Assembly: GCF_029320955.1 (NCBI RefSeq)
Contig: NZ_CP119757.1
Coordinates: forward strand, 3,038,001-3,102,000
Source: Flavobacterium sp. YJ01
Lineage (GTDB): Bacteria > Bacteroidota > Bacteroidia > Flavobacteriales > Flavobacteriaceae
Length of the DNA: 64,000 nt
Reading direction: 5' to 3'
Shown: one piece after another, positions 41,609 through 48,948 of the stretch
Layout: every line of letters starts with the position of its first letter
Position numbering within the stretch: position 1 is the stretch's first letter
Position numbers and translations under genes: made by a program
Notes under the pieces: generated by a model
The model's input: only the letters and a program-made list of their open reading frames with translations
What the model was told of the DNA's origin: nothing
Databases searched by the model: none

Positions 41609-42256
41609 ATGATTATTTACGGAAGAAAAACAGTTCAAAGTACAATTAAATCTGGAAAATTCGATTGCCCAAATTGCAGAAGACAAGAAAGCTATCATTT
41701 AAAAAACTATCAGCTTTATTTTCATGTTTTCTTTATTCCATTATTAAAAATTAGAGAATTGGGTGATGAACTAAACTGTTTCTTTTGTAATACAACTTAT
41801 GTTCCAGGATCTGTATTGTCATCACATGAATATGATACAAGAAACAGATTAGGAAATACATCGCAAGAAGAAAATCATGCCATTGGTCTTGTTCCTTGTG
41901 ATTTTGGAAAAAGAATAGGTGCATTTATTTTGGATATTGTTATTATCTATGTTGTAAATCTTGCGTTAGCATTTATTTCGCCAGAAGCAACTTTGTTTAT
42001 TATTTTGTTTGCTTTTATTTATTTTATTGCTTGTGATCTTTTATTGAAAGGCTCTTCATTAGGGAAATTAGTTTTGTCAATCAAAACTGTTGACTATGAG
42101 CAAAATGGAGATATTCTTGCGTTTAATGTTATTTTGAGAAATTTGATTAAAGGTATGTGTGCTGTTTTTCCGTTAATCTATTTGACATCATTGTTGAATG
42201 ACGATAAGAGAGCTCTTCATGATTTGGCTGCCAAAACAATGGTTGTTGACAAGTAA
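41609..42256 (+). CDS. Zinc-ribbon plus RDD-domain membrane protein
   Basis: 215 aa from the ATG at 41609; an in-frame upstream start adds only low-quality residues. The N-terminus is a CxxC...CxxC ribbon (FDCPNCRRQESYHLKNYQLYFHVFFIPLLKIRELGDELNCFFC). An RDD domain follows from about residue 95 (FGKRIGAFILDIVIIYVVNLAL, then SSLGKLVLSIK and LIKGMCAVFPLIYL) with three to four membrane helices. Function unknown; RDD proteins are implicated in transport or membrane stress. Tandem TM2 genes follow. Confidence 0.82.
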   Translation: MIIYGRKTVQSTIKSGKFDCPNCRRQESYHLKNYQLYFHVFFIPLLKIRELGDELNCFFCNTTYVPGSVLSSHEYDTRNRLGNTSQEENHAIGLVPCDFGKRIGAFILDIVIIYVVNLALAFISPEATLFIILFAFIYFIACDLLLKGSSLGKLVLSIKTVDYEQNGDILAFNVILRNLIKGMCAVFPLIYLTSLLNDDKRALHDLAAKTMVVDK

Positions 42257-42337
42257 AAAACATATTTGTCTGTAGCGGGATTTAATCTGAAGATTAACTT
42301 TTGTAAAACTATATTATTAACTATAAAGGGAATAAAA

Positions 42338-42610
42338 ATGGAGAATACAAGAAGAGAAGACTGGAATAATCCTCGATACGACCAGCAGGAAAATAAAAAA
42401 GTAATAGCCGGAATTTTGGCCATTGTACTAGGTTCTTTAGGAATTCATAAATTCTATCTGGGATATACCAAAGAAGGTTTAATTCAGCTAGTTTTAGGAT
42501 TCTGCGGAATTGGCGGTTTAATAGGAATTATTGAAGGAATTCTATATCTATTAAAATCCGACGAAGAATTTTATCAAACTTATCAAGTTGGTTATAAAGG
42601 CTGGTTTTAA
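42338..42610 (+). CDS. TM2-domain membrane protein, copy 1
   Basis: 90 aa from the ATG at 42338. Two membrane helices around the conserved TM2 motif: KKVIAGILAIVLGSLGIHKFYLGYTKEGLIQLVLGFCGIGGLIGIIEGILYLLKSDEEFYQTYQV. TM2 proteins are small, conserved and of unclear function. It is a paralog of the next gene. Followed by a hairpin terminator. Confidence 0.85.
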   Translation: MENTRREDWNNPRYDQQENKKVIAGILAIVLGSLGIHKFYLGYTKEGLIQLVLGFCGIGGLIGIIEGILYLLKSDEEFYQTYQVGYKGWF

Positions 42611-42632
42611 TAAAAACACAAAATATGCAAAA

Positions 42633-42662
42633 ATCCCATTCAGAAATGAGTGGGTTTTTTTT
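42633..42662 (+). terminator. Terminator after TM2 copy 1
   Basis: Imperfect stem ATCCCATTC/ATGAGTGGG-like with 4-base loop, followed by eight T. Confidence 0.7.
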
Positions 42663-42817
42663 ATGCTTAAAAATGTCTTTTTCTGATATAATAAAAACTT
42701 TTAGTTCCTGTAGACGGGTTTTGAAGTAAGTAATCTTGCACTCTGTTAAAAAGTATAAATGGAGTAACTGAAAATCCTTAAGAGTAGGGAATTAAAAAAG
42801 ATTTTATTGTTTAAAAT

Positions 42818-43078
42818 ATGGAAAACACAGGATTGAATTCGGGAAAAACGGAGAATAAAAAAACAACTGCTGGAATTTTAGGAATTGTATTAGGTTCATT
42901 TGGTGTGCATAAATTTTACTTAGGTTATCAAAAAGAAGGGATTATTCAGCTTGTAGTCACTTTGGTAACTTGTGGTTTAGGAGGAGTCGTTGGTTTTGTA
43001 GAAGGAATTATCTACTTAACAAAATCGGATGATGAATTTTATCAAACATATCAGGTTGGTAAAAAACCATGGTTCTAA
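42818..43078 (+). CDS. TM2-domain membrane protein, copy 2
   Basis: 86 aa, a tandem paralog of copy 1 (KKTTAGILGIVLGSFGVHKFYLGYQKEGIIQLVVTLVTCGLGGVVGFVEGIIYLTKSDDEFYQTYQV). The 208-base gap between the two carries a terminator and no further gene. Two membrane helices with the GxHKFYLGY loop. Function unknown. Convergent with the acyltransferase gene at a palindromic terminator. Confidence 0.85.
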   Translation: MENTGLNSGKTENKKTTAGILGIVLGSFGVHKFYLGYQKEGIIQLVVTLVTCGLGGVVGFVEGIIYLTKSDDEFYQTYQVGKKPWF

Positions 43079-43098
43079 AGAAAAAGAATCGAATAAAA

Positions 43099-43137
43099 AA
43101 ATCGGATTTACTTAAGTAGTAAATCCGATTTTTTTTA
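43099..43137. terminator. Bidirectional terminator
   Basis: AAAAATCGGATTTACT/AGTAAATCCGATTTTT, 16-bp stem with a 4-base loop, with A- and T-runs at either end. Serves TM2 copy 2 (plus) and the acyltransferase at 43154 (minus). Confidence 0.9.
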
Positions 43138-43153
43138 TTCAACAATACGCAAA

Positions 43154-44962
43154 TTAATCTTCTTTCTCCGATAATTTTTTCTCTAATTCAATTTGAAACT
43201 CTTCAATAACAGGTTTCATTGTGCTTTCTGGGATATCTGCAATTCTAATGTACATTAAACCGTCGATAGCATTATTGAATAATGGATCAACATTAAAAGC
43301 TACTACACGTGCATTTTGTTTAATGTATTTTTTAATTAAAACAGGCAGACGTAAATTTCCTGGTTCTAACTCATCAATGATTTTGTCAAACTTATTCAAG
43401 TCAGATTCGGCTTCGTCGAAGATAAAATCTTTGTCAGCATCTTTCAGTTTTACTTTGTAAGCCTTTTTCGGGTGAATGTATTGCGCGATATACGGATCGT
43501 AATAGTTTGATTTCATAAACTCAATCATCAGAGATTTAGAGAAATCAGAAAATTGATTACTGATACTTACACCGCCAACCAAATATTTATGTTCAGGATG
43601 ACGTAGAGTAGTATGAATAATTCCTTTCCATAATAAGAACAAAGGCATTGGTTTTTGCTGATATTCTTTCACGATAAAAGCACGTCCCATTTCGATAGAT
43701 TTATGCATCATATCATGAAGTTCTGGCTCAAATCTGAAAAGATCTGTTAGATAGAATCCTTCAATTCCGTATTTTGGGTAAATTTCAGAACCTAATCCCA
43801 TGCGATAAGCTCCAGCAATTTTTTTGGTTTCATCATCCCATAAAAACATATGGTGATAATATTGATCGTATTCGTCTAAGTCAATAGATTCGTTTGTCCC
43901 TTCACCTACTTCTCGAAAAGTGATTTCGCGTAGACGACCAATTTCGTGTAAAATGTTCGGAATCTGTTTCGCGCTTGCAAAGAAAACTTCGTAGTTTTTA
44001 CTTTGTAAAAATCTAGAATCGCTGTCTCTTAAAGCCTGAACTTCATCAATCAATTTTGATTCGCTTGCAGGCGTCACGATTTTTTTTGGTGCTTTTGTAA
44101 TTTTAAGACTTGCAGTTGCCGTATCAATCAGCTTCGTATCCTTTTCAAAAGGATTTGCCAACATATAGGTTTTCTTTCTCAAGAATTCTGAATATTCTTC
44201 GAAAGATTCTATTTCGTTTTGCTCGTTTACAGAAATAGGTTTTCCAATACGAACTTTAATTACACGATCTTTCTGTGTTAATAACTCAGAAGGTAGTTTT
44301 GCAGTTCTTAAAGTATCGTCGATTTTAGAAAGCCAGTAAAATAATTTACTGTTTTTAGCGTGAAAATAAATTGGAACTACCGGAACTTTTGCTTTTCTGA
44401 TTAATTTCAGTGCACCTTCCTCCCAAGGTTTATCTACTACTAATTTGCCATCTTTATACGTAGAAACTTCCCCTGCAGGGAAGATTCCCAAAGGTTTTCC
44501 GTCGCTTAAATGACGTAATGTTTCTTTAATTCCGATTACGCTCGATTTTGCATCTTTATGATTTTCAAAAGGATTAACCGGCATAATGTATTTTTTCATC
44601 GGAACAATTCTGTGTAACAGGAAGTTCGCAATGATTTTGAAATTTGGCTCTCTTTCAAGCATTAATTTCAATAATAAAATTCCATCAATTCCTCCAAGAG
44701 GATGATTAGAAATAGTAATATAGGCGCCATCTTTTGGCAAACGTTTCAAGTCCTCTTCAGGGATTTCGAATTTGATTTCCATCTCGTCCAAAATTCCGTT
44801 CAAAAACGCAAGGTCTTCCAAATGTTTATTACGATCGTAAATTTTATTAAGGGTTGAGATCTTAAGAACCTTCATAAGAATCCAGCCAGAAAAGGTACCG
44901 AAAACTCCGTACTTTTCAACATTTATTGCCTTTGCAACTTCTTTCGCGGTAACTAAACCCAT
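43154..44962 (-). CDS. Fused PlsC-type O-acyltransferase / OlsB-type N-acyltransferase
   Basis: 602 aa. Residues about 1-290 are a lysophospholipid acyltransferase domain with SNHPLGGIDG (H87, D93) and FPAGEVST. Residues about 310-560 are an OlsB-like GNAT N-acyltransferase (LREITFREVGEGTNESIDLDEYDQYYHHMFLWDDETKKIAGAYRMGLG). This order matches OlsF of Serratia and the fused flavobacterial enzyme, which make ornithine or related amino-acid lipids (in Flavobacterium, capnine/sulfonolipid precursors). The head group used here is unproven. Inner-membrane-associated. Minus-strand -7 match TATCTTTG at 44993-45000. Confidence 0.9.
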   Translation of the reverse strand: MGLVTAKEVAKAINVEKYGVFGTFSGWILMKVLKISTLNKIYDRNKHLEDLAFLNGILDEMEIKFEIPEEDLKRLPKDGAYITISNHPLGGIDGILLLKLMLEREPNFKIIANFLLHRIVPMKKYIMPVNPFENHKDAKSSVIGIKETLRHLSDGKPLGIFPAGEVSTYKDGKLVVDKPWEEGALKLIRKAKVPVVPIYFHAKNSKLFYWLSKIDDTLRTAKLPSELLTQKDRVIKVRIGKPISVNEQNEIESFEEYSEFLRKKTYMLANPFEKDTKLIDTATASLKITKAPKKIVTPASESKLIDEVQALRDSDSRFLQSKNYEVFFASAKQIPNILHEIGRLREITFREVGEGTNESIDLDEYDQYYHHMFLWDDETKKIAGAYRMGLGSEIYPKYGIEGFYLTDLFRFEPELHDMMHKSIEMGRAFIVKEYQQKPMPLFLLWKGIIHTTLRHPEHKYLVGGVSISNQFSDFSKSLMIEFMKSNYYDPYIAQYIHPKKAYKVKLKDADKDFIFDEAESDLNKFDKIIDELEPGNLRLPVLIKKYIKQNARVVAFNVDPLFNNAIDGLMYIRIADIPESTMKPVIEEFQIELEKKLSEKED

Positions 44963-44992
44963 GTAGTACTTTTAATTTATTAGAACAGCGAA

Positions 44993-45000
44993 CAAAGATA
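44993..45000 (-). promoter_or_regulatory. -7 promoter element for acyltransferase gene
   Basis: Minus strand TATCTTTG, 30 bases before the ATG at 44962; divergent from the exoA promoter motif. Confidence 0.5.
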
Positions 45001-45052
45001 ACAAAAAAGTCTACTTTTCATTGTTTCCAAGATAAACTTTGCACTTTTTTAT

Positions 45053-45060
45053 TACATTTG
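45053..45060 (+). promoter_or_regulatory. -7 promoter element for exoA
   Basis: TACATTTG matches TAnnTTTG, 20 bases before the ATG at 45081; it rules against the in-frame start at 45039. Confidence 0.55.
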
Positions 45061-45080
45061 AAATCCTAAAAAAATCACTG

Positions 45081-45842
45081 ATGAAAATTATTTCTTATAA
45101 TGTAAACGGAATTAGAGCCGCAATAAACAAAGGTTTTATCGAATGGCTGAAACAAGCAAGTCCTGATGTAATCTGTCTTCAGGAAATAAAAGCGACACAA
45201 GACCAAATTCCGGTAGATGATATTACAGCCGCAGGTTATCCGTTTCAGTATTACTATCCTGCGACTAAAAAAGGGTATAGTGGAGTAGCTATTCTTTCTA
45301 AAACAAAACCAAATAATATCGTTTTTGGAACAGGAATTCATCATATGGATTTTGAAGGAAGAAACCTTCGTGCAGATTTTGATGATGTTTCTGTGATGAG
45401 TTTATATCTTCCGTCTGGTACAAATATTGAAAGATTGGATCATAAATTTATGTTTATGGATGATTTTCAAAAATATGTAGATGAACTAAAAGTCACGATT
45501 CCGAATCTGATTATTTGTGGCGATTATAATATTTGTCACGAAGCAATCGATATTCACGATCCAGTTCGTAATAAAACCGTTTCTGGGTTTCTTCCTGCAG
45601 AACGCGCTTGGTTAGATGGATTAATGAAATCTGGTTTTATAGATAGTTTCCGTCATTTTAATAAAGATCCACATCATTATTCTTGGTGGAGTTACCGCGC
45701 TGGAGCAAGAGGAAATAATAAAGGCTGGCGTATCGATTACAATCTAGTAAGCGAATCATTAGAAAACAGATTAAAAAGAGCTGTTATACTTCCAGACGCA
45801 ATGCATTCGGATCATTGTCCGGTTTTAGTCGAAATTGATTAA
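45081..45842 (+). CDS. xth: Exodeoxyribonuclease III / AP endonuclease
   Basis: 253 aa from the ATG at 45081. Cuts DNA at abasic sites in base-excision repair. Motifs in order: ISYNVNGIRAA (Asn), CLQEIKA (metal Glu), YPATKKGYSGVAILSK, LIICGDYNICHEAIDI (Asp-Asn), and SDHCPVLVEID (catalytic Asp-His). This is the ExoIII/ExoA (EndA-exo-phosphatase) fold at normal length, cytoplasmic. It is the first gene of the plus-strand run leading to the OmpA lipoprotein, but probably not co-regulated with it. Confidence 0.95.
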   Translation: MKIISYNVNGIRAAINKGFIEWLKQASPDVICLQEIKATQDQIPVDDITAAGYPFQYYYPATKKGYSGVAILSKTKPNNIVFGTGIHHMDFEGRNLRADFDDVSVMSLYLPSGTNIERLDHKFMFMDDFQKYVDELKVTIPNLIICGDYNICHEAIDIHDPVRNKTVSGFLPAERAWLDGLMKSGFIDSFRHFNKDPHHYSWWSYRAGARGNNKGWRIDYNLVSESLENRLKRAVILPDAMHSDHCPVLVEID

Positions 45843-45945
45843 AGTTTGGTATTGTTCTTGCTGAGAGAATTTAAGTTTTAAAATTTATATTGAATTTTAA
45901 TATTTGAAAATTATTAAACGCCCAGAAATAAACCAATTAAAGAAG

Positions 45946-46890
45946 ATGATTAAAAAAGCCTCCATCGGATTGCTAGTATTAGCTTTTTCCGCAACGTCAT
46001 GTGTTTCTAAGAAAATTTATAATGATTTAGAAACAAAATACTCTGATTTGAAAAAAGAAAATCGTTCTATTACAGATGAAAACGATAATTTGAAGAAAGC
46101 AAAAAATCAGTTAGAACTTGATCGTGATAAATTGACTAAAGATCTTGCAAGCACAAAAGATGACTTAGCAAAGCAAAAAGCAGATCTTGCTGCCGAACAG
46201 AAAAAGTTTAAAGTATTGCAGGATTCTTACAATGCATTGGAGAAAAACAGCAACGATGCATTAGAAAAAAATATGGCTAAAAACCGTGAATTATTGGCAC
46301 AGTTAGAAGCGAAAGGTAAAGCTCTTGCCGACGAACAAGCTCGTTTAGATAAAACAGCAAATCGTTTGAAAGAACTAGAAGATATGATTGCAGCTAAAGA
46401 AGAAGCAATGCGTAAACTAAAAGAAACTTTATCGAAAGCCTTAACTGGTTTTGAAGGTAAAGGTTTAACGGTTGAGCACAAAAATGGAAAAGTATATGTT
46501 TCTATGGAGAACAAATTGCTTTTCAATTCAGGAAGCTGGGCTGTTGGAACTGAAGGTAAAAGAGCAGTCGTAGAACTTGGAAAAGTTTTAGGAGATAATC
46601 CAGATCTTTCGGTCCTTATTGAAGGTCACACAGATGATGATCCGTATGCTGGTTCTGGACCAATCGCAAACAACTGGGATTTATCAACTAAAAGAGCAAC
46701 AGCAATCGTAGCTATTTTAAGTGAAAACCCAAAAATCAATAAACAAAAACTAACAGCAGCAGGAAGAAGTGAATTTTCTCCTCTGGCAAGCAACGCAACT
46801 CCAGAAGGAAAAGCTAAAAACCGTAGAATCGAAATTATCTTGACTCCAAGATTGGACGAGATTGCGGAAATGTTGAATAGCATAAACTAA
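45946..46890 (+). CDS. OmpA-family lipoprotein with coiled coil
   Basis: 314 aa from the ATG at 45946; the in-frame start 42 bases earlier would bury the signal peptide. Lipoprotein signal MIKKASIGLLVLAFSATSCVSKK (Cys19). A long coiled coil (about 25-160: SDLKKENRSITDENDNLKKAKNQL...) leads to an OmpA peptidoglycan-binding domain (about 180-310; LNPDLSVLIEGHTDDDPY, WDLSTKRATAIV and AAGRSEFSPLASN). Likely an outer-membrane-to-wall spacer of about 130 residues. Its terminator is made from an 8-bp-phased repeat. Confidence 0.9.
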   Translation: MIKKASIGLLVLAFSATSCVSKKIYNDLETKYSDLKKENRSITDENDNLKKAKNQLELDRDKLTKDLASTKDDLAKQKADLAAEQKKFKVLQDSYNALEKNSNDALEKNMAKNRELLAQLEAKGKALADEQARLDKTANRLKELEDMIAAKEEAMRKLKETLSKALTGFEGKGLTVEHKNGKVYVSMENKLLFNSGSWAVGTEGKRAVVELGKVLGDNPDLSVLIEGHTDDDPYAGSGPIANNWDLSTKRATAIVAILSENPKINKQKLTAAGRSEFSPLASNATPEGKAKNRRIEIILTPRLDEIAEMLNSIN

Positions 46891-46894
46891 GGGA

Positions 46895-46946
46895 CAAAGG
46901 TTCTGAGGTGCAAAGGCTCAAAGGTTTTTACTTTTGAGCTTTTTTT
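46895..46946 (+). terminator. Terminator built from 8-bp-phased repeat, site 3
   Basis: CAAAG units start at 46895, 46911 and 46919 (8-bp frame; a CTGAG at 46903 fills the gap). The last unit GCTCAAA pairs with TTTGAGC (46916-46922 with 46933-46939) and seven T follow. Confidence 0.75.
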
Positions 46947-46984
46947 CGTACCAGATTTTGAAAACTTCAATCTTATTATTTTCG

Positions 46985-46992
46985 TAACTTTG
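46985..46992 (+). promoter_or_regulatory. -7 promoter element for toxin-antitoxin pair
   Basis: TAACTTTG matches TAnnTTTG, 19 bases before the ATG at 47012. Confidence 0.5.
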
Positions 46993-47011
46993 AATTTCTA
47001 AAACAAAAATT

Positions 47012-47263
47012 ATGGGACTTCCAGAATTAAAAGAGAAAATAAAAAATCAATTGGATTTGGCAGATGAAAGAGTTCTGCGAATTGTTTCTTCCGTTTTTGA
47101 TAATTATTTGAATGAAGTGGTTTCGTATGATGCGAAAGGAAATCCTGTAACATTAACTGATTACCATAATAAAGTAGAAGAGGGTTTAGAAGATATTAAA
47201 TACAATCGTATAATTTCAAGTGAGGATTTGTCTAAAGAAATGAAGGATTGGGACAATGAATAA
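47012..47263 (+). CDS. Putative antitoxin
   Basis: 83 aa (MGLPELKEKIKNQLDLADER, then SYDAKGNPVTLTDYHNKVEEG and SEDLSKEMKDWDNE). Helical, acidic C-terminus, no clear DNA-binding motif in the part I can read. It overlaps the ParE-like toxin start by eight bases. Small acidic upstream partner of a ParE toxin is the classical antitoxin position and size, and similar proteins are annotated as antitoxins in flavobacteria. Antitoxin binding is inference. Confidence 0.75.
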   Translation: MGLPELKEKIKNQLDLADERVLRIVSSVFDNYLNEVVSYDAKGNPVTLTDYHNKVEEGLEDIKYNRIISSEDLSKEMKDWDNE

Positions 47264-47549
47264 ACCAATAGTTTTTTGGTCGGAAAATGCAAAATTAGAT
47301 TTGAAGGAAGTTTATTTTGAGTTTAAAAGCAAATATTCAAAAGAGACAGCACTAAAAATTAGAAACGAGTTATTTGATAATGCAAATAATATCATTTTTG
47401 CTGAGCAATTTCAACTCGATGAATATAGAATCGACTGTCATCGAATTGTGGTCAGAAATTTTAAAATTTTATATCAAATTAAAGAAAACTCTATTTTCAT
47501 TGTTAGGATTTTCAATACATTTCAAAATCCATTAAAAAGTTTAAAATAA
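47256..47549 (+). CDS. ParE/RelE-family toxin
   Basis: 97 aa with the ParE/RelE fold pattern: a basic beta strand-helix start (IVFWSENAKLDLKEVYFEFKSKYSKETALKIRNELFDN), then the beta-sheet core EYRIDCHRIVVRNFKILYQIKENSIFIVRIFNTFQNP. ParE toxins poison gyrase; RelE ones cut mRNA on ribosomes. I cannot tell which activity, if any, applies. It overlaps the antitoxin by eight bases, so they form a two-gene operon with its own -7 promoter motif and a repeat-derived terminator. Confidence 0.82.
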   Translation: MNKPIVFWSENAKLDLKEVYFEFKSKYSKETALKIRNELFDNANNIIFAEQFQLDEYRIDCHRIVVRNFKILYQIKENSIFIVRIFNTFQNPLKSLK

Positions 47550-47567
47550 ATCTAGAAATAGAGGTTC

Positions 47568-47610
47568 TAAGGTACAAAGGCTCAAAGGTTTTTTCTCTGA
47601 GCTTTTTTTA
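47568..47610 (+). terminator. Terminator built from 8-bp-phased repeat, site 4
   Basis: Units at 47568, 47576 and 47584 (8-bp spacing), then GCTCA (47581-47585) pairing with TGAGC (47599-47603) and a run of seven T. Closely similar to site 3 at 46895-46946. Confidence 0.72.
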
Positions 47611-47703
47611 TTTCTGCAAGGTTTTAAAACTTAGTACGACGGCTTATCAATTAAAAATCTTGTACTTTTTTTAACCTTTATCAAATTTCAATTTGAAAAA
47701 TCC

Positions 47704-47739
47704 CTTTGTACCTTTGTGACTTTGCAACTTTGAACCTTT
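47704..47739 (+). repeat. 8-bp-phased CTTTG repeat, site 5
   Basis: CTTTG cores start at 47704, 47712, 47720 and 47728, with a fifth partial CTTT at 47736: exactly 8 bp apart. It ends 9 bases before the ATG at 47749. TACCTTTG (47709-47716) matches TAnnTTTG. Confidence 0.85.
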
Positions 47740-47748
47740 AAAGAAAAA

Positions 47749-48786
47749 ATGAAATACACTACATTACCCAATACCGATATAAAAGTTAGTAAAATATGCC
47801 TTGGAACAATGACTTTCGGGCGACAAAATACAGAAGCCGAAGGACACGAACAAATGGATTATGCGCTGGAAAGAGGCGTAAATTTCTTTGATACAGCCGA
47901 AATGTATTCGGTTCCTGCAAGTGAGGAAACTTACGGAAATACTGAAAAAATTATTGGAACCTGGTTTAAGAAATCAGGAAATAGAGATAAAGTTGTTTTA
48001 GCGTCTAAAATTGCAGGTCCAAACCCGAATTTTGGATACATGCGTGAGAAACTAGATTTTTCTCCAGCAAGTATTAAATATGCTGTTGAAAACAGTTTAA
48101 AAAGACTTCAAACCGATTATATCGATTTGTATCAAATGCATTGGCCGGAAAGAAAAACCAACAATTTTGGACAGCGTGCTTTTCACGGGCACGATGATGC
48201 TTGGGAAGATAACTTTAGAGAAATCTTAGAAACTTTCGACGGATTAATTAAAGAAGGTAAAATCAAACACATTGGAGTTTCTAATGAAAATGCTTGGGGA
48301 ATGATGCGCCTTTTGGAAGAAAGTAAATACAACAATCTTCCACGAATCAAAACGGTTCAGAATCCGTATTCTTTATTGAATCGTTTGTTTGAAGTCAATT
48401 CTGCGGAAGTTTCAAAGTATGAAAATGTTGGATTGCTTGGATATTCTCCTTTAGCATTTGGTGTTTTGACTGGTAAATTTTTAACTGGAGAAAGTCATCC
48501 AAATGCAAGAGTTAATCTTTTTCCTCAATACAAACGTTACAATAGTGAGCAATGTACTCAAGCGACAAAATTGTATCTAGAAATTGCTAAAAAACACGGT
48601 TTAACGTTAACCGAATTAGCAATGGGATTTGTATTGCAACAACCATTTTTGACAAGTTCGATTATTGGCGCGACAACTCTAGAACAATTAAAAGAAAACA
48701 TCGACACAATTCATGTGGTTCTTTCTAAACAAATCTTAGCTGAAATTGATGCTGTTCAGGCTATAATTCCTGATCCTGCACCTTAA
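47749..48786 (+). CDS. tas: Aldo-keto reductase, Tas-like
   Basis: 345 aa. NADPH-dependent aldehyde/ketone reductase of the (beta/alpha)8 class. Very close in wording to E. coli Tas across the length (CLGTMTFGRQNTEAEGHEQMDYALERGVNFFDTAEMY, NPYSLLNRLFEVNSAEVSKYENVGLLGYSPLAFGVLTGKFL). Catalytic tetrad visible: Asp of FDTAEMY and its Tyr, Lys of VVLASKIAG and His of YQMHWPER. Tas can restore prephenate-dehydrogenase defects in E. coli; the physiological substrate is unknown. An 8-bp-phased repeat lies immediately upstream. Confidence 0.93.
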   Translation: MKYTTLPNTDIKVSKICLGTMTFGRQNTEAEGHEQMDYALERGVNFFDTAEMYSVPASEETYGNTEKIIGTWFKKSGNRDKVVLASKIAGPNPNFGYMREKLDFSPASIKYAVENSLKRLQTDYIDLYQMHWPERKTNNFGQRAFHGHDDAWEDNFREILETFDGLIKEGKIKHIGVSNENAWGMMRLLEESKYNNLPRIKTVQNPYSLLNRLFEVNSAEVSKYENVGLLGYSPLAFGVLTGKFLTGESHPNARVNLFPQYKRYNSEQCTQATKLYLEIAKKHGLTLTELAMGFVLQQPFLTSSIIGATTLEQLKENIDTIHVVLSKQILAEIDAVQAIIPDPAP

Positions 48787-48792
48787 AGTGTA

Positions 48793-48940
48793 TTTAACCG
48801 CGAAGAGCGCAAAGATTTACGCAAAGTTCGCAATGTTTTAATTAATAAAATAATAGAAAAGCACGCAAAGATTTTCCTTTTAAAAGTTAAAAAATCTTTG
48901 CGTGCTTTGCGTAAATCTTAGCGAACCTTGCGGTTAAACG
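48793..48940. repeat. Large nested inverted repeat
   Basis: Outer arms AACCGC...ATTTACGCAAAG (48796-48826) and CTTTGCGTAAATCTT...GCGGTT (48905-48936) pair with few mismatches. An inner 18-bp perfect stem (AAAGCACGCAAAGATTTT, 48858-48875, with 48891-48908) has a 15-base loop. It fills the gap between the convergent aldo-keto reductase and transglycosylase genes. It could fold into a long cruciform or hairpin; no T-run, so it is not an obvious terminator. Confidence 0.85.
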
Positions 48941-48948
48941 TCTCTCAA

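Noticed and set aside
48793..48940. CRISPR array
   Set aside because: The repeats are inverted, not direct, with no regular spacers, and no cas gene is present.
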